NCBI GenBank assembly: GCA_945860915.1
Contig: CAMARR010000001.1
Location: forward strand, 1 to 64,000
Length of the DNA: 64,000 nucleotides
DNA from: Candidatus Kuenenia stuttgartensis
GTDB taxonomy: Bacteria > Planctomycetota > GCA-002687715 > CAIWVZ01
Direction of reading: 5' to 3'
Positions 19,148-28,773 of this stretch are shown one piece after another. The notes under the pieces are model-generated. The model saw only the letters and a list, made by a program, of their open reading frames with translations. It had not been told where the DNA came from and ran no database searches. A program made the translations under genes and the position numbers. The number at the start of each line of letters is the position of its first letter. Positions within the stretch are counted from its first letter, which is position 1.

Positions 19148-20070
19148 CAGTCGACTCTCGATTTGGCAGAGACGACAATCTCGTCCCACGGGTTGACGTA
19201 GACGAAGTTCCTCGCCCACGGAGAGAACAGCCTTGCGATGTGATGAAGGACTCGCGAGAACCGCTTCACCCGGTCAATAACGAATCCAATCGAAATGTCC
19301 TTGCCGGCACCACGCTTTCGAATTTCGACGACGTCGAAGTGGGCGCGAGAAAGCAACTCTCGAGCCGTTGATGGCGAGAAATGCCAAACGTGCTCCAGTT
19401 GTTTGAAGTGAGTCCATTTGGCGCCCAACGCTCGCCGCGTCAACGATGAAACGTCCTGTGTCTGAAGGAAGAGCCAGCCACCCGGCTTCAGATACGTTCG
19501 GGCCAATTTCAAAACGGCGATGGGATCGGGGAGGTGTTCGATGACATCCCAAAACATGACCGCATCAAATGAACCCTTCTCGCCCGGATACTCCTCGAGC
19601 GGCCCGTGGAAGATGTTCTTCAACTTCAGGGTGTCGCGCGCATGCGTCACGATGGAGCCCGCAACTTCGACGCCATGGACGTCGTAGCCACGCTTTTCTA
19701 AGACCTTAAGGAAGAACCCTGCCGCACATCCGACTTCGAGGACCTTTCCTTTGGGGAGGTGACGAGCGAGGATGTCGGCCTTGCGCTCAAACGTCCGAAA
19801 ATAACCCGTCGCGTCTTCAGCATAGGACGCATAGCCGAAGTCTCCCGCCGACTCGGACGAGAAGTAACCCAAGTCGTAAATGTCTTCCAGTCGGTCTGCG
19901 CGAACCCGCGGCGACGTGAAGCCAAGCCCGCAAGATCCGCATAGCCACACCTTGAAAGGCGGGTCGTCAACAAGGAGTGACTTCGGAGCCTCTCCGCAGA
20001 GATAGCAAGACACCTCTTCGAGTGGCAGTCCGCCACGACGTTCAGAAAGCTCTCGAGTTCTATGCGTCAT
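19147..20070 (-). CDS. Class I SAM methyltransferase with N-terminal Cys4-like segment
   Basis: CYLCGEAP...VWLCGSCGLGFTSPRV, then GKVLEVGCAAGFFLKVLEKRGYDVHGVEVAG...DAVMFWDVIEHLPDPIAVLKLARTYLKPGG. Confidence 0.82.
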   Translation of the reverse strand: MTHRTRELSERRGGLPLEEVSCYLCGEAPKSLLVDDPPFKVWLCGSCGLGFTSPRVRADRLEDIYDLGYFSSESAGDFGYASYAEDATGYFRTFERKADILARHLPKGKVLEVGCAAGFFLKVLEKRGYDVHGVEVAGSIVTHARDTLKLKNIFHGPLEEYPGEKGSFDAVMFWDVIEHLPDPIAVLKLARTYLKPGGWLFLQTQDVSSLTRRALGAKWTHFKQLEHVWHFSPSTARELLSRAHFDVVEIRKRGAGKDISIGFVIDRVKRFSRVLHHIARLFSPWARNFVYVNPWDEIVVSAKSRVD

Positions 20071-20086
20071 GAAGTGGAGGCCTCGA

Positions 20087-21517
20087 CTAGCCGAACCACT
20101 TCTGTTCGTCTGCGATCTTTGAGTGTGACTCACCGCGACCCATTAGGTTTTCCGCGGCGGCAAGGCCCATTCCAATCGAATGGTCCATATTGTTGTATTT
20201 GAACAGACCTTGGCGGCCCGTGGTGTCGAGGCCATTGATGGACGCGAGGTAGCCGAGCACGCAGTCCTTGTTCGCCTTGTAGTTGAGATCGTAGAGAGGG
20301 TAGGCATAGCGCTCTCGTCTGCTGAAAGTCGTAAGAACCTCGTCGCGTTTGATGAGGCCGATCTTCACTAGATCGTCAACGCATGTCTTGCGCAGGTTCT
20401 CGTCTGAATCAACCCAAAGTTCGTCCATGAAGTCGCACGTGATCTCGGCACAAAGAAGGGTTTGGTCCTTTGGCGCCGAGTAAGGCGAGAAGTTCTTGAA
20501 CTCCGAGAGGCGGTGAACCGTAATCGAATCTTCAGGCAGGTAGATCCAATGGTCGTCGGTCACCTTTTGTCGGTTGAGAATGAGGTAGACAAAAATCATC
20601 GATCGGTGTTTCATCGATGCGACCGCATCAGTGACGGCCTTCGGGGCCGGTGGCGAAAGGATCCCCGAGAGAACCGTGCACGGAATCGTCGAGAGGACAG
20701 TCTTCGCCTTGATGAGGCGACGGCCTTCAGGGCCTTCTACTTCCACGCCCGTCGTCGCACCGTTCTCGTGGTGGACGACCACGGCGCGGGTGGATGTATG
20801 TACGGAGCTGCCTAGCTTCTCGATTTCCTCCTTGTAGCGGACGCAGAGGGTGCCGATGCCGCCTCGTCTGGGATAGAAGAACTTCGAGACGAGGGTTCGA
20901 GGAGTCGAGCCGTCCTTCGGTTTGAACAGCGTCTTGACCACCGTGTCCCAAAGCGACAGCAAGGTGATGCGTTGCGCAGCCCAATCCGGGCTGATCTGCG
21001 AACAAGGGATTCCCCAAGTCTTTTCGGTGTAGACCCCGAAGAAAATCTTGTACAGCGTTCGCCCGAAGCGATTGACAACCCAGTTCTCGAAGTTGGAGTC
21101 AGGAGTCTTGACGAAAAGACTCTTGATCTTCACCATCAGATAGTCAAAGAACGCTTTGACTAGAATAACCTTCGGAAGATTGCGAATGACGTTCGGACCG
21201 TGAAGCGGGTAGTTGAAGAATCGTCCGAATAGAAAGATCCTTGAAAGGCGATTGGCTTGGACGACGTTGTCTCCGAGCAACGCCAGGACTTCCTCATTCA
21301 GGTGCTTTTCGCCTGTGTGAAATCGGTGCGGTCCGTTGTCGTAATCGAACTCGCCCCATTCGGTGACGATGGTGCCGGAGCCGGCAAGTCCGCCAACCTT
21401 CGGATCGGATTCGACGACGACGACTCGTTTCCCTTGGCGCGCAAGCTTGTACGCGGCAGATAGGCCAGCGAGGCCTGCACCGAGCACGAGGACGTCTGGG
21501 GTTTGATTGTCAGACAT
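20087..21517 (-). CDS. UDP-galactopyranose-mutase-like FAD-dependent oxidoreductase
   Basis: DVLVLGAGLAGLSAAYKLARQGKRVVVVESDPKVGGLAGS...DYDNGPHRFHTGEKHLNEEVLALLGD...NFENWVVNRFGRTLYKIFFGVYTEKTWG. Confidence 0.8.
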   Translation of the reverse strand: MSDNQTPDVLVLGAGLAGLSAAYKLARQGKRVVVVESDPKVGGLAGSGTIVTEWGEFDYDNGPHRFHTGEKHLNEEVLALLGDNVVQANRLSRIFLFGRFFNYPLHGPNVIRNLPKVILVKAFFDYLMVKIKSLFVKTPDSNFENWVVNRFGRTLYKIFFGVYTEKTWGIPCSQISPDWAAQRITLLSLWDTVVKTLFKPKDGSTPRTLVSKFFYPRRGGIGTLCVRYKEEIEKLGSSVHTSTRAVVVHHENGATTGVEVEGPEGRRLIKAKTVLSTIPCTVLSGILSPPAPKAVTDAVASMKHRSMIFVYLILNRQKVTDDHWIYLPEDSITVHRLSEFKNFSPYSAPKDQTLLCAEITCDFMDELWVDSDENLRKTCVDDLVKIGLIKRDEVLTTFSRRERYAYPLYDLNYKANKDCVLGYLASINGLDTTGRQGLFKYNNMDHSIGMGLAAAENLMGRGESHSKIADEQKWFG

Positions 21518-21755
21518 CTTTTGACCTTCGGGTCTGTCCCGACACGACGTTCGCAATGATGCCGTAGCAGCCTAATCGCACAGGAGCGAAGTGGAGTGGG
21601 GGGAGAACTGTGTGCGGGTATGGCAAGGGAGGTAGAAACCCTGAAGTGGTCACGGTTAGGAGACTACCACCCTCTCGGCAGGATGACGACCCGCGCTTGT
21701 GGCCGTATCCCGCCATCTGAGAGAGGTTTAAGGTGATGCATGCGGTAGGCTTTCC

Positions 21756-21784
21756 TTGACGATGAGGTGACCTAGGATTAGGTT
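21756..21784 (+). promoter_or_regulatory. Candidate sigma70-type promoter for the rightward glycan operon
   Basis: TTGACG (21756-21761), 17-bp spacer, TAGGTT (21779-21784) in the 0.3-kb gap between divergent genes. Confidence 0.35.
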
Positions 21785-21826
21785 CCCGCGGTTCGGAAAT
21801 GGGGCGACGGTCCCAAAAAACCCACT

Positions 21827-22687
21827 TTGATCCAACTACTACGGCACGCCCTCAAATATCGCGAGCTCATTTCGGCCTTCGTCGGCCGAGAGTTGAGAGC
21901 CCGTTACAAGGGTTCCCTCCTCGGTGGCGCCTGGCTCCTTTTACAGCCCATCATTTTTCTTGCTGTGTATTACACCGTGTTCATCGAGATCCTCCAGTTC
22001 AAGATGCTCTCCGAGGGCGACCTTGGGCTGGCCGCCGGCGATGCGGCTTCCGAACTCACGGTCGCGAAACTGTCGGCACTCGCCATGTTCATCGCGTTGG
22101 TTCCTTGGACGGTCCTTCAGGAGTCAATCGTTCGGAGCCCGGGTGTCATCACCGACAACGGAAACATGATCAAGAAGATCTCGTTTCCTGCCGAGCTCTT
22201 GCCGGTCTGTTTGGTTGGATATGGGATAGTCAATCTGCTCGTCGGTCTTACGGTTTCAGTGGCGACGGCCCTGATCGTTTTGGACGGCAATCCGTTCACG
22301 GTGGCGGTATTCGCGCTTCCGCTTGTTGTCATCGTCCAAGCGTGTCTCATGCTCGGGGTCGCGTATCTGCTTTCGTCCATTAGCGTTTTCGTTCGAGACA
22401 TCGCTCAGGTGATTCCAATCATCTGCACCGTCTGGTTCTTCTTCACTCCTATCTTCTACTTCCGACTGCCCAAGCCCGAGTACCAGTGGGTGTTTGATTG
22501 GAACCCCGCGGCGCTTCTCGTCAACCTCTATCGTGCGGTTCTCATGGGTGGGCAACTCCCGATGGGATCCATCACGGATACGGTCTGGATCCCTCTGGGG
22601 AAATTGGCAGCGTTCGCACTTGTGGTTCTCTACATAGGCTATTCGGTCTTCATGGCGAAGAAGTCCGACTTTGCAGACGAGCTCTAG
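21827..22687 (+). CDS. ABC-2 polysaccharide export permease (Wzm-like), TTG start
   Basis: ELISAFVGRELRARYKGSLLGGAWLLLQPIIFLAVYYTVF...GNMIKKISFPAELLPV...WNPAALLVNLYRAVLM. Confidence 0.9.
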   Translation: MIQLLRHALKYRELISAFVGRELRARYKGSLLGGAWLLLQPIIFLAVYYTVFIEILQFKMLSEGDLGLAAGDAASELTVAKLSALAMFIALVPWTVLQESIVRSPGVITDNGNMIKKISFPAELLPVCLVGYGIVNLLVGLTVSVATALIVLDGNPFTVAVFALPLVVIVQACLMLGVAYLLSSISVFVRDIAQVIPIICTVWFFFTPIFYFRLPKPEYQWVFDWNPAALLVNLYRAVLMGGQLPMGSITDTVWIPLGKLAAFALVVLYIGYSVFMAKKSDFADEL

Positions 22688-22691
22688 GCCG

Positions 22692-23882
22692 ATGAAACCC
22701 GCAGTCACTGCAACCAACATCGGCAAGTGCTATCGGCTGTATCCGGATTCAGCGTCGCGCCTTGTCGAATGGATTACTCGCGGCAAAGCCGTACGCCATT
22801 CCGAAATGTGGGCCCTGAAAAATGTGTCGTTCGAGCTTGAAAAGGGAAGTGCGCTCGGTGTCATTGGCGGAAATGGTGCAGGTAAGAGCACGTTGCTCAA
22901 GATCCTGACCGGTACCACGCGCGCGACGACCGGGAGCTACGAGATAGATGGGCGTCTGGGGTCGTTGCTCGAGCTCGGCGCGGGATTTCACCCAGAGTTC
23001 ACCGGCAAAGACAATCTTTATATGAATGCAGCCATCTTGGGCATTCCGAAGGACGAGGTTCGTCGGCGATTTGACGAGCTCGCAGAATTCGCAGATATCG
23101 GCGAGTACCTCATGCGTCCCGTACGAACCTATTCGTCCGGCATGGCGATGCGCCTCGGGTTTGCGGTCGCGATGATGTCAAATCCCGACATTCTTATTCT
23201 GGATGAGATTCTTGCTGTCGGAGACCAGCATTTTCAGAAGAAGTGCTTTGATCGCATCAAGGAACTGCGCGAACGAGGAACGACCTTCCTATTTGTTTCC
23301 CATTCGACCTACCACATTCGCCAGATTTGCGATCGAGCGCTCTGGCTTCAAAATGGCGAGCCCGTGATGCTGGGCGATCCGACTCTTGTCACCGACGAGT
23401 ACGTCAACTTTCAGTATGCGCTTTCGGGTGGACAGTCTGCTATTGCCGCAAGTCATGGTGGAGAAGGTGCTCTCAAAGATTTGCCACACCTCGTCAGCAT
23501 CTCGATTCACGCAGCAGGTTCCGAGGAGACGTCCGAGACCTTCGAGCACGGAGATACGATCGAGGTCCGCATGCGTTGGCGTGATCCGCAGAAGGGTGCG
23601 CACCACGCGGGGTTCATCTTGTACCGTAATGACGAAACCATGTGTTTCGGGACGCGTACGACGGACCAGATGAAGGCGGTTGGCGGTACTGAGGTCGAGA
23701 TTGTTGCGAAATTGCCCCTACAAGTTCTGGCAGGCGAGTACTACCTTTCCGGATTCCTGTTAGACGAGTCGAGCGAGCACGTCCTAGATCAGCGACTTGC
23801 GTGGACGCGGTTTAAAGTCACATACAAGGGAATCGAAAAAGGCGTCTTTCGGGCGCCGGTGACGTGGAGAAAGGCGCCTTGA
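22692..23882 (+). CDS. Polysaccharide ABC transporter ATPase (Wzt-like) with C-terminal carbohydrate-binding-like domain
   Basis: GVIGGNGAGKSTLLKILTG Walker A, YSSGMAMRLGFAVAMMSNPDILILDEILAVGD; C-terminal region with FEHGDTIEVRMRW and GFILYRNDETMCFGTRT as in Wzt C-domains. Confidence 0.9.
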   Translation: MKPAVTATNIGKCYRLYPDSASRLVEWITRGKAVRHSEMWALKNVSFELEKGSALGVIGGNGAGKSTLLKILTGTTRATTGSYEIDGRLGSLLELGAGFHPEFTGKDNLYMNAAILGIPKDEVRRRFDELAEFADIGEYLMRPVRTYSSGMAMRLGFAVAMMSNPDILILDEILAVGDQHFQKKCFDRIKELRERGTTFLFVSHSTYHIRQICDRALWLQNGEPVMLGDPTLVTDEYVNFQYALSGGQSAIAASHGGEGALKDLPHLVSISIHAAGSEETSETFEHGDTIEVRMRWRDPQKGAHHAGFILYRNDETMCFGTRTTDQMKAVGGTEVEIVAKLPLQVLAGEYYLSGFLLDESSEHVLDQRLAWTRFKVTYKGIEKGVFRAPVTWRKAP

Positions 23883-25564
23883 TTCCATGGCCAAGAAACG
23901 CCTATGGCCCGCTTTTCCCGACCGAGAATTCTGAGGAGGCCGTTCGACTTCTGGCCATTTCTCCCCACGAGCGCGTCCTCGAGGTGGGAGGAGCGGCCAA
24001 TCCGTTCCCGCGTGCGGATGTTGTATGTGATCTGACTTTCGGATCGACGAATCAACGAAACGGATCGCCAGGGGTCTTTCGACCTGGCGTGACGTATGTC
24101 GAAGCGTCTGCTGAGTCCCTTCCGTTCGCAGATGGCGAATTCGATGTCGTCTGGTGTACGCAGGTCCTCGAGCACGTGCCGGATCCGATTAAGGCAGCAG
24201 CCGAACTCTGCCGCGTTGCAAAGCGCGGGTTCATTGAACTTCCGTCTCGCGTGGGGGAGATGATGAACGGCAATCCGACCCACAGGTGGGTTGTCGACCG
24301 AGAGGGGGACACCTTGGTGTTTCATCCTCGGACTTTCGTCGAACATCCATTCGACAATCTTCTCTACGCACATCTATTTCGGGACGAGTCTTTTCGCGTC
24401 AGGTGTGATCGCGATTTGCGAAATGTCCTGAATCACCAAATTGCCTTCGAGGGCAGACTTACCGTCCGCGTCGCCGCGGCCGGATCTTGCGTTTTCGACT
24501 ATGGCAATGTGGAACAGGCTGCGCGTGCGCATCACTCGTTTGCCCGACATTGTCTCGTGGCCGGTGCTGAGGTTACGTACGCTCTTCCTGACGCGCTAGA
24601 GGCATACCGGCTAGTTCCCGATCGTCCTGAGACGCGTTTCCTCTATGCGTGCTACCTCGCTCGCCTCTTGCAATTCGACGATGCGTTGGCGGTCCTCGGG
24701 GATGAACAGGAGATGGCGGTTTCTTCACTGCGCCGCTTGTTGCTTCGAGCGAGAGACGGAGAACCCGTCGACATGGATCACCTTCCGGCACCACCGATAC
24801 TTCCGGAGGGATTGCCACTGATTCGAGATGGTGGTGATCGCCCTCCCGTAAGCCTCGTGATTCCTGCGCCGTCCACCGACGGACTTCGGGACGCTGTGGA
24901 GAGCGCGCTTGCGCAAGACTATCCCCACGTCGAAGTGGTCGTCGCTACGTGTGCTCCAAAGACGGAAGTGGATGCTTATCTTGCGCCGTTTTCTGGCATT
25001 GACCGACTTCGGCTGGTCTTTGTCGCCACGGGTGCCGACGAAGTTCGACTTTTGCAGGAAGGGTTTGGCGCCGCGCGGGGAACACTCATCGGAGTCGTTC
25101 TACTCGGCGATCGCCTGATGGCGCAGCATGTCGACAGACTTGCGTCGGAACTACACGCGTCGGATGCGGGTGCGGTGTTCAGCAATGCGCTCCTTCTAGA
25201 TGGTTCCGGCGTCCTTGTCCCGAAGCTCGCTCCTGGAAACCCAGGGGGCGGAGGTTTCCCACTTTCATGTCTTCTAGCGCGCGATCGCGCACTCATGTCG
25301 GGCGGGCCCATCCACGCGGGGGAACCTCACGCGCTCTCAGAATGGCTAGCTCGGTTTGCTCGCGCGGTGCGACCACGACATGTCCACGTGGTGACGGTGC
25401 TCACTGGGCGTCCGAGAGAACTCGGGGCTCACGTAATTGATGCGGCGAGGGCAGCGCTGGATCTTCGGCCGCTCGATCTCTACCGTGAACTTTTGGCAGC
25501 TCACGAACGCATTCGAGCACTTGAGGGTCGCCACGGCAACCCGATGGGAAACACACGTGTCTGA
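23864..25564 (+). CDS. Methyltransferase-glycosyltransferase (GT2-like) fusion
   Basis: N-terminal VLEVGGAANPFPRADVVCDLTF...FDVVWCTQVLEHVPDPIKAAAELCRV; C-terminal PPVSLVIPAPSTDGLRDAVESALAQDYPHVEVVVATC... Confidence 0.7.
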   Translation: MEKGALIPWPRNAYGPLFPTENSEEAVRLLAISPHERVLEVGGAANPFPRADVVCDLTFGSTNQRNGSPGVFRPGVTYVEASAESLPFADGEFDVVWCTQVLEHVPDPIKAAAELCRVAKRGFIELPSRVGEMMNGNPTHRWVVDREGDTLVFHPRTFVEHPFDNLLYAHLFRDESFRVRCDRDLRNVLNHQIAFEGRLTVRVAAAGSCVFDYGNVEQAARAHHSFARHCLVAGAEVTYALPDALEAYRLVPDRPETRFLYACYLARLLQFDDALAVLGDEQEMAVSSLRRLLLRARDGEPVDMDHLPAPPILPEGLPLIRDGGDRPPVSLVIPAPSTDGLRDAVESALAQDYPHVEVVVATCAPKTEVDAYLAPFSGIDRLRLVFVATGADEVRLLQEGFGAARGTLIGVVLLGDRLMAQHVDRLASELHASDAGAVFSNALLLDGSGVLVPKLAPGNPGGGGFPLSCLLARDRALMSGGPIHAGEPHALSEWLARFARAVRPRHVHVVTVLTGRPRELGAHVIDAARAALDLRPLDLYRELLAAHERIRALEGRHGNPMGNTRV

Positions 25565-26681
25565 ACTTTCCGTCGGAATCGTCAATTATCGTAGTGCCGA
25601 GCTCTTGCTCGGGGCTGTCGAGACATTGCTTCACGACGCGACGAGTTTTCCAAATGGAATTGATGACATCGATATCGCCGTGGTGGAGAACGCCTCTGGT
25701 GACGATTCGTTGGCGGTCCTTGAGTCAAGACTTCCTCGTCGGGTGAAGCTCATCGTCAACACCCTCAATGTCGGGTACGCGCGCGCGAACAACCAAGCGC
25801 TTTCAGTGACCAAAGGGCGCCTGCACCTCGTCTTGAATCCCGACTGCCGTGTGACTCGAGGAATGTTGGGCGAATTGCGATCAGCGCTGGACGGACTCGC
25901 GAGTCCTGGCCTCGTCGGCCCCAATGTCTCGATGGATATTGATGGTGAGGTGCTGCTTCCGCCGAACGAAATGGTCGATCCATACATTGACACGATCTGC
26001 CATCTTTCACGCAGTAGTGACGCAATCGCTCGATGGAACGGTCGCCGACGTGCGCGCTTTGCGCACGCGATCTGGACAGCATCAGCCCCCATGCAAGTTC
26101 CGATGCTCTCCGGCGGGTGTTTTTTGGGGCGTCGATCGGATTTCATCGAGCACGGGCTCTTCGATCCCGGCTATCCCCTCTACTACGAAGACACGGATCT
26201 GTTCCGTCGATTCGTGAGTCGGGGGCTCGGCCTATGGCAGGTACCTGCCGCCCGGGTTGTCCATTTCTTCTCGAGATCCGCTGGGCAGCGCGTCAAGGCA
26301 TCGTCCTACCGACATGCTCTGTCGGCGCGTCGTTACTTCGAACATTGGTTCGGGGCTACGGGACTCGCCACGCATGATTATTTCCGAGAACGCGGGGAAT
26401 CCCATGCCCGTGACGCAATCTCGCCTTGGCCGTTGATTGAACTCGCTCCGTCGCCCGAACCTCCGGTACTCGACATCGCCGGACCTGCCGGCACTTACCT
26501 CGAGATCGCGGGAAGCCCAAAGTTCACGCTTGCGGCCGGGATGTTCCCAGCGAATACCGGAACCTATATGATTCCTCGCGGGTTCTTCGACGGTCTCGGT
26601 CCGGCGCATTATTGGGTGCGCTCGGTGGATCCAACGACGGGCGATACTCTCTCTGCCTGGCGTTTTACGAAGTCCGCCTAG
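25557..26681 (+). CDS. Glycosyltransferase family 2 (GTG start) with a short C-terminal accessory region
   Basis: VSELSVGIVNYRSAELLLGAVETLL...AVVENASGDDSLAVL...NVGYARANNQALSVTKGRLHLVLNPDC; GLFDPGYPLYYEDTDLFRR. Confidence 0.85.
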   Translation: MSELSVGIVNYRSAELLLGAVETLLHDATSFPNGIDDIDIAVVENASGDDSLAVLESRLPRRVKLIVNTLNVGYARANNQALSVTKGRLHLVLNPDCRVTRGMLGELRSALDGLASPGLVGPNVSMDIDGEVLLPPNEMVDPYIDTICHLSRSSDAIARWNGRRRARFAHAIWTASAPMQVPMLSGGCFLGRRSDFIEHGLFDPGYPLYYEDTDLFRRFVSRGLGLWQVPAARVVHFFSRSAGQRVKASSYRHALSARRYFEHWFGATGLATHDYFRERGESHARDAISPWPLIELAPSPEPPVLDIAGPAGTYLEIAGSPKFTLAAGMFPANTGTYMIPRGFFDGLGPAHYWVRSVDPTTGDTLSAWRFTKSA

Positions 26682-26692
26682 GCTCGTTACCG

Positions 26693-27718
26693 ATGTCGTT
26701 GCCTAAAATGGAATCGACTTCCGACGCTTCAGAAATTCGCCCATACCGAGATGGCGATGGTCCAAAGATCATTGCCTCCTTCCGCCGAGTATTTCCATCG
26801 ACGACTCGAACGTATGCGGAATGGGAATGGCAGTTTGCATTGAATCCAGCTGGGATTCGTATTCACTTGGCGGTCGCGAGCGACGGGACCGTGCTGGCTC
26901 AGTTCGCGGGAATGCCTCGCAGAGTTTCGGTAAGAGGGGAGACGCGTGTTTTTACGGAGATGGTCGATTCGTTTGTCACTCCCGAGGGACGCGCGGGACT
27001 TCGTCGCCCAACCTTGTTTGCTCGGACCGTCAACCGATACGTCGCACGCCATGGCAATCCGAGCGGCGACACGCTGATGTACGGTATTCCCAACGAACCA
27101 GCATTTCGCATTGGTAATCGCTTCCTCGGTTACGTCCCTATTTTCAATGTCGATGGAATCATGGGGCGTTGTTCCGACGCGTCATCTGTCGCGGAGGTGC
27201 TCGGTGGCCTCAGACTCGAGGAGGTGACGGCTTGGCCCTTGCATGTGGATGCGCTCTGGATGACGGTCATGGCACAGCATGACGTGATCACGATTCGCGA
27301 CCACGCCTATCTCACTTGGCGCTGGGTGAGGCGTCCGCACAACGTCTACCGGCGATATCTTCTGAAGGAATCTAATGGCGAGTTAGCTGGGTTGTTTGTG
27401 CTCCTCCATCGCTGGAATCACCGTGAAGGCGATCCTCCCGTGACGGTTGTTGCGGAGTGGATGGCCGATCGAACTCGACCGGCGTGCCGGGTCCTTCCGG
27501 AGCTCATTCGGGCGCTCGGTCGGGAGGCCGGGGCCGACCATGTCAGGTTCCATTTTCGGCCTAATTCGCCGGAAGCGCTGCATCTAAGCGAATTTGGCTA
27601 CGAAATCGAGCCGTCTGGCCGCACTCTCGTCGGCGGCACCTATGATTCCAAGCTCGTTCCGTTACACCGACTCTCGCACGGGTGGAGCATCACGCCGGGC
27701 GATTTCGACATCGTTTAG
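26693..27718 (+). CDS. GNAT-like acyltransferase (copy 1)
   Basis: EIRPYRDGDGPKIIASFRRVF, EMVDSFVTPEGRAGLRRPTLFARTVNRYV, LMYGIPNEPAFRIGNRFLGY, HDVITIRDHAYLTWRWVRRP. Confidence 0.65.
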   Translation: MSLPKMESTSDASEIRPYRDGDGPKIIASFRRVFPSTTRTYAEWEWQFALNPAGIRIHLAVASDGTVLAQFAGMPRRVSVRGETRVFTEMVDSFVTPEGRAGLRRPTLFARTVNRYVARHGNPSGDTLMYGIPNEPAFRIGNRFLGYVPIFNVDGIMGRCSDASSVAEVLGGLRLEEVTAWPLHVDALWMTVMAQHDVITIRDHAYLTWRWVRRPHNVYRRYLLKESNGELAGLFVLLHRWNHREGDPPVTVVAEWMADRTRPACRVLPELIRALGREAGADHVRFHFRPNSPEALHLSEFGYEIEPSGRTLVGGTYDSKLVPLHRLSHGWSITPGDFDIV

Positions 27719-27753
27719 TCCGCAAGTTACAACATGGTGCGCAGTTCACCCCA

Positions 27754-28773
27754 ATGTCTGAAACCGACTCCTCAGATCCAACCGACCAAGTCATCGACAT
27801 TCGGTCCTATCGCCCAGGCGACGAGTCCGAAATCCTCGCCGTTTGGCATCGCGTCTTCACTTGGGCACATCGCTCGATTGACGAATGGAATTGGGAATTT
27901 CGCGACAACCCCGAAGGAGTTCATGTCTTCGTAGGAGTGACGCCTTTCGGGCGCGTGGTAAGCCAGTTCACTGGAATTCCCCGGCTCATGAAGGTTGGCA
28001 GCGAGACTCGTCAGTTTGCGGAGATCGTTGATTCGCTTTCCGACCCGGACTTTCGAGCCGGGCTTAAGAAACTCGGACTGTTCGCAACAACGGTTCACCG
28101 ATACGTCGAGCATTTCGGAAATGTCCAACACGAAACCGTGATGTATGGATTGCCGACCCAGGAAGCGTTTCGCCTTGGCCAAAAACTCTGCGGCTATGTC
28201 CACATCGATCACCTTGAAGCCGTAGTTGTGCCGAGCAGTCAGACGAGCCCTGATCTTCGAGGAGGCTGCTTAGAGCGATGGACTTCTTTTGGCGCAGAGG
28301 CGGATTCACTTTGGAACAGGATCGCCCCTCAGCACGACGTGACCGTGGTGAAGGACTCTCGATACCTCAATTGGCGATATGTCAGTCGCCCTGGGGTGAC
28401 CTACCGAATCGTTGCGCTGCGAGACTCAAACGGCCTGCTCTATGCAATCCTCGTGCTCCGCGATCGTTGGCTCGAGGCCGAACGAAAACGCCACCAAACG
28501 GCTGCCGCTGAGTGGATTGTGGACCGATCCCACCCCGATGCGGGAGTCACGTTTGACGTACTTCAGGCCTTGGCAGGTGAAGACGGTGCGGAGCGTGGGG
28601 TCGTTGTTTTTCGTAGGGACAATGCTGACTGGCGCGCAGCATGTGACCGAGGCTTCACAACCGATCCCGTAGATTTCCGATTCGTAGCTCGAACCTACGA
28701 TGCAGAGAGCGTTCCGATCAGTCGGCTCGCCATGGGGTGGGACTTGGCACTTGGAGATTTCGATGTCATCTGA
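27754..28773 (+). CDS. GNAT-like acyltransferase (copy 2)
   Basis: DIRSYRPGDESEILAVWHRVF, EIVDSLSDPDFRAGLKKLGLFATTVHRYV, VMYGLPTQEAFRLGQKLCGYV, HDVTVVKDSRYLNWRYVSRP; collinear with copy 1. Confidence 0.65.
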   Translation: MSETDSSDPTDQVIDIRSYRPGDESEILAVWHRVFTWAHRSIDEWNWEFRDNPEGVHVFVGVTPFGRVVSQFTGIPRLMKVGSETRQFAEIVDSLSDPDFRAGLKKLGLFATTVHRYVEHFGNVQHETVMYGLPTQEAFRLGQKLCGYVHIDHLEAVVVPSSQTSPDLRGGCLERWTSFGAEADSLWNRIAPQHDVTVVKDSRYLNWRYVSRPGVTYRIVALRDSNGLLYAILVLRDRWLEAERKRHQTAAAEWIVDRSHPDAGVTFDVLQALAGEDGAERGVVVFRRDNADWRAACDRGFTTDPVDFRFVARTYDAESVPISRLAMGWDLALGDFDVI

